This document shows, piece by piece, positions 24,165-31,381 of a DNA stretch of 31,381 bases. Position 1 is the first letter of the stretch. Each line of letters opens with the position of its first letter. A program made the position numbers and the translations under genes. The stretch is from Reclinomonas americana ATCC 50394. Taxonomy: Eukaryota; Jakobida; Jakobea; Jakobida. The stretch is from positions 1-31,381 of the forward strand of contig PS015314.1 in assembly GCA_048213135.1 (NCBI GenBank), written 5' to 3'. The notes beneath the pieces were generated by a model. That model did no database searches. It saw nothing but the letters and a program-made list of their open reading frames with translations, and was not told the origin of the DNA.

Positions 24165-24664
24165 TTTGTTACTGTTGCTGCTTCTCCGCACCGCTTTTGA
24201 GTACGCTTTGGGTCGTCGACGGGGTGGTGTTCGGAGAAGTGCGCGGCTCTTCTTTATGGTCATTTTGTGTCTGTTTTTTCTTCCTCTCTTTTTCTGGTAT
24301 GTGGGTGCTGGCGTGTTGTTGCCGAGACACGGGAAGGGTGGACTCGTTGTTGAGTGTCTGTTTGTTTTCGCGCCACTGCTGCACGCACGGTTCTGTCATG
24401 TCGCCCATCCGCCGCGTTCGTCCTTCCTTTGACACGTGTGTCAAAGAGTACAATTGAAGACGACGATGACGGCGGTGGTGGGCGGTGCTGACGGTGACTG
24501 TGGTGTGCGGTGGAGGGTGCGGCGACTGGGATGGACGGATGACGACTCTGCTGTCGATTTCTGTTTTGTTTCTTGTTTCTGGGGTCAGTGCGGCAACTCG
24601 CCACCCTGCGTGTACCTGTGTATGCTGCTGCTGCTGCTGATGTGTGCGTGAATGTGACTGAGTG

Positions 24665-25260
24665 TAATCTGAAGCGATCATCACACGGTGTGCGCGTGTA
24701 GGCAAAGGGAAAAGGGGAAAGGAGAAGGGGGAGGGAAAATGGGAAAGGAGAAGGGGGAGGGGAAGGGGGAAGAGAGAAGGAGAAGGTGGAAGAGAAGAAA
24801 GAAGGCAAAAGGACGAGGGAAGGGAGAGGAGACAGAGAACGGAAGGCACTGCAGCAGTGCCATACTTCCTCTGAGGCGATCATCACACCGGGTGGCAAAG
24901 CGTACATCGTAACACGTGCCCATTCGACTTCTGAAGCGATCTTCACGCGGGGTGGTAGAGTGTTCTCTACTCCTTCTGAAGAGATCATCACAAGGCTAGA
25001 GGCAAGGTGCGCATTGCACCATGTGCCCCTTCTGCAGCGATCATCACAAAGCGTGGCAGAGTGTGCATTACAACACGTCCCCCGAACTACTATTTTCTAG
25101 ACTGTGGAGAGATTCCGATGTGCGGTGCGGCGACCAAGACAAACGCAGTGCTCGATCCACGGCAGCTCCACCGTGTTCTCCCGAGTGTGCATTACAACCC
25201 GTCCCCCCAACTACTTAGAAGCGATCATCACACCGTATTGGCAGAGTGTGCATTGCAACA
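24665..25260. repeat. Iterated copies of a gene 3'-flank unit (GCGATCATCACA repeats)
   Basis: The motif GCGATCATCACA or close variants recurs near 24675, 24878, 24932, 24978, 25038 and 25210. It is often followed by GGCAGAGTGTGCATT.CAACACGT. A G/A-rich block (24700-24840) interrupts the array. The unit includes the DNA just 3' of the stop codon of the remodeler gene (25281), so these look like serial duplications of that gene's 3' flank. Confidence 0.75.
25085..25181 (-). pseudogene. Duplicated final 28 codons of the remodeler gene
   Basis: About 97 bp repeat positions 25269-25365 at an offset of 184 bp. On the minus strand the copy keeps the frame ENTVELPWIEHCVCLGRR and the TAG stop. Compared with the genic copy there are about five coding differences; four are synonymous and one changes Arg to Cys. 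No clear acceptor precedes it. It is listed as a partial copy; a role as an alternative last exon is not excluded. Confidence 0.75.
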
Positions 25261-25280
25261 CGTTGCCCAACTACTATTTT

Positions 25281-28200
25281 CTAAACTGTGGAGAGATTCC
25301 GATGTGCGGTGCGGCGACCGAGACGAACGCAGTGCTCGATCCACGGCAATTCCACCGTGTTCTCCTTGCCGTAGGCCTCCTGCTGGCGCATTACCACTCG
25401 AATGCTGGTGGACGAGCTGGCTGCGGCATCAACGGCGCCTCCGTGACTATTGAGGAACGCGAACACTGAGTGCGTGTCGACTTCAACTGACACCATGATA
25501 ATGACGCAACGCCAAGATGAGACCGCGCAGACGATCACGCTGTCCCTTGCTGGCAATGTCGTCGGCGGAAATGATGAAACGCAAGCCCTCCAGCACGCAT
25601 TCGTTTTCTCCCATCAGCGGTTCCTCCACCACGTCCTCGTCTTCTTCCTCCTCTTCGTCAGCCTCCTCGACCTTCTTCTTTTCTTCCACCACTCGACGAC
25701 TTTGCTCGGGAGTGCCGGACGATGACGCAGGTCGCAGCCGGCGCGACTCGTCGAGCATCTGCAGGCCAGCCGCAAGAGGAATGGTCGGTGGTTTGGGGGC
25801 AACCTGTCTTCTTGTATGAGAGGCAACGAGGGTGAGAGGAGGGCGAAGGAGGGGAGAAAGCGCAACTACGCGACCGAAATCCATGTTGCGAGGCACTGGT
25901 ATCGGTGCCATGTCAGGCTTGTAGGCGACGTGTGTGGGCGTTCGTTGGCTTCCCGAAGTCGGCGATACGGATGAGGACTGCGTGGGTGACGAAAAGGAGT
26001 GGGTGGGGGAGCAGGAAGAAAGAAAGGGGAAGAAGAGCGAGACAGGCGAGAACGACGATTGTTTCTCGTTTTTCGACCTCGTCGACCCCTCTTCCTCTCT
26101 CAGACGGGCGCAAGATAGAAGGATGAGTGCCCCGCAGAGAAGGAAGACACAAAGGGAGAGTTCTGTGTTCTCTCACAAAAGAGAGACTTCTCTTTCCTTC
26201 TCGCAGAAAGAGAGAGTTCTCATTTCTCTCGCAGAAACAGAGTTTCAGAGAGAGAAAGTTCTCTGTTTTCTCACAAAGAAAGAAAGCGTTCTCTTTTTTC
26301 CTCACAGAAACAGACGTTCTCTTTTCTCTCACAGTAAGAGAGAGTCCTCCTTCCTTGCAGAACAAGACAGTTCTCACTTCTCTGACAAAACGGCTGCTTT
26401 TTTCTCTCGCAGAGAGAGAGAGAGAGCTCTCCGTTTTCTATCAGAAAGAGAGTTCTCCTTTCTCCATAGGTGCAGAGAGATGACTTTTCTCTCACACAAA
26501 AAGAGTTCTCGTTTCTCTCGCAGCAAGAAAGAGTTTTTTCCTCTCTCACAGCAAGAAAGAGTTCTTTCCTCTCTCACATGAAAAGACAGTTAGTTCTCTG
26601 TTCTCTCGAAGAAAGGGACAGTTCTCTATTCTCTCGCAGAAACAGAGAGATCTCTTATCACACAATGAGAAACAAAATGGGGTGGAGTGAAACTTACCGA
26701 TCCAGATCCACCAGATCCATCGCCAGGCTGCGTCAGAGATGACCGCTGGTGAGACAACAATCAGAAGCAGCGGATGCAGCAGAGGACACGCAACCTTGTA
26801 GTAGTAAATGTACGTGGGAACACCGCGTGCCACCAGCATTTTCTTCACCAGCTTCTCGTAGCGGTACCACACGTCGAGCGGAACTCCACGACCGCCGATG
26901 CGTGGCATGTGCAACGAGGCTGCACACGAAAGAAGTGAGACACTCGCGAAAGCAGGGAGAGTGCATGACAAGTACACCAACCTCCCGTCGTCTGCGCGTG
27001 CTGCAGCACACGATCAAAGGCCTTGGAGAGAGCGCGCTCATCAATGGGACCATTCTGTCGCTGCGTGGCGTCCCATCGCTGTACAATGAGCAGGATCACG
27101 TGCACGGTCGACGATACGACACAGAGGTGCGCGTCGCCGAGGTGCAGATCGTTGTTGGCCGCACTGTCGCGGTACGTCTGCGCAATGGTGGGCGACAGGT
27201 CGCCAATGGTGCGGTTGAGGGCGAAGTTGCCCCAGTTGCCCGAGTCGTTCAGGAAGCTGTGAGGAGAAGAAGAGAATAAGGGGAGAGAAGGGGGAAGGGA
27301 AAGAGAGGAGAAGAGGGGGAGGAGAGGAACGAGGAGAAAGAACNNNNNNNNNNNNNNNNNNNNNNNNNNNNNNNNNNNNNNNNNNNNNNNNNNNNNNNNN
27401 NNNNNNNNNNNNNNNNNNNNNNNNNNNNNNNNNNNNNNNNNNNNNNNNNNNNNNNNNNNNNNNNNNNNNNNNNNNNNNNNNNNNNNNGGAAGGGAAAGGA
27501 GGAGAGGGAGAAGAAGAAGAACAAGGATAACAATGAGAACAATTACAACACCAACAACAACAAGATGGCATCGATGACGATGACGATGATACAGAAGAAG
27601 AAGATGGATTTTGTAGGAAGAGGTAGACGAACAAAAGGAGGCGGAGGAGGAGGAACAAGAAGGGGAAGCAGAAGAACAGGAAAAGGAGATGCAGAATGAT
27701 GGGGGAAGGCGGAGCAGAAGGAGAAGCAGAAGCAGGTGAATATGGAGAAGGAGATGCAGAAGTATCTGATGGGCAAGTGGGAGCAAGAGAAGAATGGAGA
27801 AGAAGAAGAAGAGGGTTGATTCGCAACTGCAGAATACACATGACGGACTGCTGATGCTCTGGGAGGGCACACGTCTGCGGCTGTGACACATCGCCCATCA
27901 CATAGTTGATGGCGGCATCGTCGTCGCCTGCTGCCAGACCGATGCTGCTGGCTGGTCTCGGCGGCAGATTGCGTGACCGATAACCACTGCTGCTGCCACT
28001 GCCACTGCCAGACGCTGCCGAAGCCGGGCTGGATCGCGGAGGGGGCATTGTGTCTGCAGTCTTTGTGCGCTTCACCTGCTCACGCTGCGTTGAGAAACGA
28101 TCTTACGACTCGACAAAGAGTGATAAATAAAGCGCACCACTGGTGAACCAGCGCCCAGGTCACTTACAGACTCGGCAATGCGCGAGCTCGCCTCGATGGC

Positions 28201-29955
28201 GGCCGCCCGCGGACGCTTGACGCCCGCCGTGGAAGGAGATGCTGCCGCAGTCGATGCACGTTTTCCATGGCCTTCTTCATCGTCAGTATCCAGCAGTGAC
28301 GCACTCCGCGCAGCCTCGGTGCCCATAACGTCGGAGACGAGCCTCTTGAAGGCGAACTCGTCGGCCTGCTGCTTGCGGGGCGTGTAGTCGCGGCCCTCAA
28401 ACTTGCGCACACTGGGTCGACTGGCGCGCGGTGCGGCGTCGGCCGCTGCGGCTGCGGCTGCCGACTGGCGCTTCACTCGCTGCACCTCGGCCAGCGTGTT
28501 GACGGGCGCGGTGAGGGCGTGGAAGGCCACACTCAGTGATGCGGAGGGGGCTTCTGCTTCGTCGCCGGCGGTGTCCACGTCGACAGTGTCGTCGTCGTCG
28601 CCGTCCACGTCCATGCGAGAATCAACGGGGAGCTGCACCACAGGCAAAGTGAGTGAAGGGAAAGGGAGAAGGAGGGAAAGGGTGGGAAAAGGGGGGAAGA
28701 GATATATGGAGAAAGTGAGGGAGAGGAAGGGAAAGGGAAAGGGAGGAGGGAAGGCAGACGTAGAGATAGAGACAGACAGACAGCGAAAAAGGCAGAGACA
28801 GACAGACAGACAACGACAAAGGCACAGCAAGAGGCACAACGAGAGGCACAGCAAGATGCACAACGAGAGGCAGATTAAGATCAAGAGAGGCAGAGCAAGA
28901 GGCAGAGTAAGACACACGGCAAGAGGCACAACGAGAGGCACGGCAAGAGGCAGAGCAAGAGGCACAGCAAGAGGCACAGCTATGTGCACAGCAAGCGACA
29001 GATCAAGAGAGGCAGGGCAAGAAGATGAGAAAGAGGCACAGCAATGAGGCACATCAAGAGGCAATCAAGATGCACAATGAGAGGCACAGCAATAGGCACA
29101 GCAAGAGGCACAGCGAGATGCACAGCAAGAGGTACAGCAAGAAGCACAGCATGAGGCACAGCAAGATGCACAACCAACATGAGGCAGAGTCAGAGGCAGA
29201 GCAAGAGGCACAGCAAGGTGCCCAGCAAGCGACAGATCAAGAAGCAGAGAGGCACAGCAAGAGGCAAAGCACGAGGCAGAGACAAAGGCAGAGCAAGAGG
29301 CACAGCATGAGGCAGAGACAAAGGCAGACAAGCAGGGGCAGAGGTGCAGTGAGAGGTCTGTCTCTATCGCTCCCTCTGTCTCTCCCTGTACTTCTGCAGA
29401 TTCCTCTTCCTCGGTCTCCAACTCTGTCTCCCCCCTCTCTCTCTCTCTCTGTGTCTTGAGAGAGAGAGAGAGAGTGATAAAAGCGTGCAGAGGAAGACAC
29501 ACACAACATCTCTTCCTTCTCTCTCTCTCTCTCTCCCTTCCTCTCCCTCTCTCTTCATCCCACCCACCGTGGCCTCCACTGTGAGCTGCAACGACCCATT
29601 GCTTGCCGCCGCTGTCTCGTTCCACTTGTCGGGATTCATGGCCAGAATGGCATCAATGTCGCGGTCGACGGTGGAAAAGTCGGTTTCCTCTTCCTCCTCT
29701 TCCTCGCCGTCGACACCCATGCCATCGCCATCGTCACCGCCCTCTGTGATGTTGTCAGCTATCGCGATCCTCATTGCTGCCTGTGTGCGTCTCTCTTACC
29801 CTTCTTGCGTGCACTGCCGAGAATGGCGTCGAGACCGTACTTTATCATCTTGGCCAGCTCCTTGGAGTCGGGAGTCATGTCGTTGAAGCCGCCGGCCTCG
29901 ATGACGTTTTGTGCCAGGCGCATTTTGCGGCCGGCGCGGTCCAGGATGATCTCAT
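25281..29955 (-). CDS. CHD1L: ALC1/CHD1L-like SNF2 chromatin remodeler, C-terminal half (macro and BRCT-like domains)
   Basis: Minus-strand exons: 29955-29800, 29758-29568, 28632-28168, 28075-27840, 27256-26982, 26919-26795, 26745-26698, 25917-25867, 25803-25511 and 25446-25281 (TAG). All junctions keep phase; the 41-nt intron 29799-29759 is the least certain. Exon 1 carries the post-helicase segment DEIILDRAGRKMRLA and IKYGLDAIL, as in ALC1. Next is an acidic linker with ALC1-like STVDRDIDAILAMNPDKW and FEGRDYTPRK, then a basic KRPR region. The macro domain runs from INYVMGDVSQPQ through LNDSGNWGN to LHMPRIGGRG and LVARGVPTYIYYYK; ALC1 uses it to bind poly(ADP-ribose). After an acidic stretch comes a BRCT-like unit: LEGLRFIISADD, AHGGAV, ELPWIEHCVRLGRR. 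The SNF2 motor lies beyond the right edge. The ALC1-type macro loop GRGG is replaced by NFA. Confidence 0.88.
25918..26697. repeat. About 30-bp minisatellite within a remodeler intron
   Basis: From about 26140 to 26680 the plus strand repeats TTCTC..TTTCTCTCRCAGAAA.AGAGAG with a period near 30 bp, more than a dozen imperfect copies. The plus strand thus carries many acceptor-like CTCTCGCAG strings, but the gene is on the minus strand. The intron ends at the acceptor 25918 (CTACAAG), weaker than others here; phase and sense of the join support it. Confidence 0.75.
27257..27839. other. Remodeler intron with 144-N gap and GAA-rich DNA
   Basis: The intron separates the two halves of the macro domain (..EHQQSV / FLNDSGNW..). 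It contains a gap (27344-27487) and AAGAAG/GGAGAA-rich DNA on the plus strand, i.e. CTT/TCC-rich in the sense direction. No exon is needed or seen inside it. Confidence 0.75.
28750..29345. repeat. 12-bp minisatellite (GAGGCACAGCAA) in a remodeler intron
   Basis: Tens of copies of a roughly 12-bp unit, GAGGCACAGCAA and variants (GAGGCAGAGCAA, GAGGCACAACGA), fill most of intron 28633-29567. The array is regular enough for open frames to run through it on both strands, producing shadow ORFs rich in His, Gln and Arg or in Ala, Val and Leu. It grades into GACAGACAGA at 28760-28820. Confidence 0.9.
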
Positions 29956-30299
29956 CTGAAGTAGGGAAAGGGAGAGGGAAAAGGGGGGAAGGGGGGAGAA
30001 GGGAAATGGGAGGCAAGGTGAGCAAGAAGAATGAGCGAAGGTGATAGAGACAAGCGCACAAAGACTGGAAACGAATACGGAAGATGATGGCACGGCAACA
30101 TACATCGACAAGAGAGACAACAACAGAGAGAGAGAGAGGGAGCTGAATAGAAGAAGAGCGAAAGAGAAATGAGAGCAAGAATGAGACAGCGAGCACGAAC
30201 GAGTGCGCTCGGAAGGGAGACACAGATAACTCAGCGTAAACACTGAGAGACTCAAACGAGCAAGAAAGGAAACAATCAAACAGAGGAGGCAAGGAGAGA

Positions 30300-31110
30300 A
30301 GCGAAGAATGGGAGACTGAGCGCACGAGAAACGGGAATCAGCGAGACAACTCTCAGCGCACGCAGTGAGAGACTGCAAACGAGCAGGAAAGGAAACAATC
30401 AATACAGAGGAGGTCTCTAACGAACGAGGAGAGATGAGAAGAGTGGACAACTGAGCGCACGAGAAACGGGAATCAGCGAGACGACTCTCAGTGCAAACAG
30501 TGAGAGACTGCAAACGAGCAAGACACGAAACAATCAAACAGAGGACGTCTCGAGCGAGCGAGGGGAGACGAAAAGAGTGAACAAGTGAGCGCATTCAGAG
30601 GGAAATCAGCGAGACGACTCTCAGTGCAAACAGCGAGAGACTGCAAGCGAGCAAGAAAAGAAACAATCAAACAGAGGGATTCTGGAACGACTGAGGAGAG
30701 ATGAGAAGAGCGGACAACTGAGCGCACGAGAAACGGGAATCGGCGAGACAACTCTCAGTGCACGCAGTGCGAGACTGCAAATGAGCCAGAAAGGAACAAT
30801 CAAACAGAGGAGGCCAGGAGAGAAGCGAAGAAGGAGAGACTGAGCGCATTCAGAAGGAAATCAGCGCGACGACTCTCGTGAGAAACTGCAAAAAAGCAAG
30901 AAAGGAAACAAACAATCAAACAGAGGGATTCTCGAACGAGCGAGGAGATGAGAAGAGTAGACAATTGAGCGCAAGAGATGGGAATCAGCGCGCGCAGCGA
31001 GAGACTGCAATGGAATGAGAACCGATGGTATGAACAGCCAAAGAGTGGACGACTTAAAATGAGTGTGTAGAGATGAGAAGAGTGGACACTTGAGAGCACC
31101 GAGAACAGCT
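30300..31110. repeat. About 124-134 bp minisatellite at the right end
   Basis: Units share GAGCGCACGAGAAACGGGAA, TCAGCGAGACRACTCTCAGT, GAGAGACTGCAAACGAGCA and GAAACAATCAAACAGAGG. Copies start near 30319, 30453, 30589, 30719, 30843 and 30967; a diverged copy precedes near 30200. The array lies upstream of the first remodeler exon (minus strand), presumably in a large intron that runs off the window. No SNF2 helicase exon is visible in 29956-31381. Confidence 0.88.
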
Positions 31111-31199
31111 ATCACGAAGAACAGCGACAATGCTCAATGCAATTAGTATGGTACTGCCACGGAGCAAGAACTGACGACATGGAGGAGACAACAGATATA

Positions 31200-31203
<4 letters not shown>

Positions 31204-31251
<48 letters not shown>

Positions 31252-31381
31252 GTGACGACGAAAGTAACGAAGTAGTTGACGAACGCGACTAACTTCCTTT
31301 CCTACCAACCAAGTCGGACCGACCGGACAACGAACCTAACCTAACGTTAGGAACGGACCGGCCGGACCGGTCCGTTCGGTC
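31204..31381. other. (GA)n run followed by probable artefact sequence to the window end
   Basis: After the GA run (31204-31248) the last 133 bases are a patchwork of short steps (GTACGTGACGACG, CCTAACCTAACG, GGACCGGCC). There is no AT dinucleotide and only about seven TG, CA or GC steps in all. This matches reads drifting along a T-A-C-G nucleotide flow after a microsatellite. It probably marks a contig end, not genomic sequence. Confidence 0.55.

Noticed and set aside
25485-25520. A 24- or 37-nt intron before the last remodeler exon
   Set aside because: The 64-nt intron 25510-25447 fits the usual size, uses the GTTGCG donor and yields an intact BRCT-like AHGG motif.
26546-26980. Unspliced reading with a hydrophobic end (..WWIWIG) suggesting a membrane segment
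   Set aside because: Removing the 49-nt GTTGCG intron gives the ALC1-like ..TYIYYYK end and restores phase to the next exon; the hydrophobic stretch is intron read-through.
29025-29459. Long His/Gln/Arg-rich and opposite-strand Ala/Val/Leu-rich ORFs
   Set aside because: They are translations of the 12-bp tandem repeat, which lies wholly in an intron.
29777-29799. A 23-nt intron between the first two remodeler exons
   Set aside because: Too short for spliceosomal splicing; using the TAG acceptor at 29759 gives a 41-nt intron in the same phase.
31335-31352. CCTAACCTAACGTTAGG resembling telomere repeats near the window end
   Set aside because: Only two units, directly followed by an inverted partial copy and embedded in the flow-order-like artefact block; no true array.

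Overview
The window is nuclear DNA of a eukaryote. Genes are split by many introns, mostly short (about 40-70 nt), the exons are GC-rich, and the products are eukaryotic: an ER mannosyltransferase, a mitochondrial-type NADP isocitrate dehydrogenase, a CRT-family transporter and an ALC1/CHD1L-type remodeler. Stops are standard, and no rRNA, tRNA, CRISPR array or transposase gene was seen. A free-living protist fits best; I cannot name the lineage. Intron chains were built by hand from splice signals and checked for phase at every junction, so exon edges are models.

Layout, left to right: (1) 586-1238 (+), 3' part of an unknown helical protein. (2) 1636-6068 (-), an armadillo-like repeat protein with two very large repeat-filled introns and a 778-N gap. 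(3) 6326-6804, an inverted repeat with two palindromes. (4) 6788-7474 (-), small unknown protein, divergent from (5) ALG12 at 7618 (+), which seems to run in frame into a CS/p23-like domain up to a gap at 10526. (6) 10546-14371 (-), a CRT-like transporter with at least 11 exons, converging on ALG12-CS. (7) 14372-16163, CT/GT microsatellites, a gap and sequence that looks like sequencing artefact. (8) 16164-17825 (-) and (9) 17889-19146 (+), two unknown genes sharing a 63-bp divergent promoter with a 20-bp E2F-like palindrome. (10) 19147-20593, degenerate duplicated DNA. (11) 20594-23248 (+), NADP isocitrate dehydrogenase, last exon(s) missing, probably lost in the gap at 24145-24164. (12) 24665-25260, iterated copies of a gene 3' flank, including a second copy of the last 28 codons of the next gene. 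(13) 25281-29955 (-), the C-terminal half of an ALC1/CHD1L-like remodeler: end of the SNF2 domain, acidic linker, macro domain, and a C-terminal BRCT-like domain. Its helicase core lies beyond the right edge. (14) 29956-31381, a repeat-filled intron ending in a microsatellite and low-quality-looking sequence.

Most notable signals: a recurrent 5' splice site GTTGCG (at least eight introns in four genes), often paired with a CTGAT/CTGAC branch-site-like motif; the probable ALG12-CS fusion; SNF2-macro-BRCT architecture with an altered ADP-ribose-binding loop; the palindromic divergent promoter; and two loci where the 3' end of a gene has been re-duplicated nearby. The genes do not form one pathway; they look like an ordinary nuclear neighbourhood in a repeat-rich genome.
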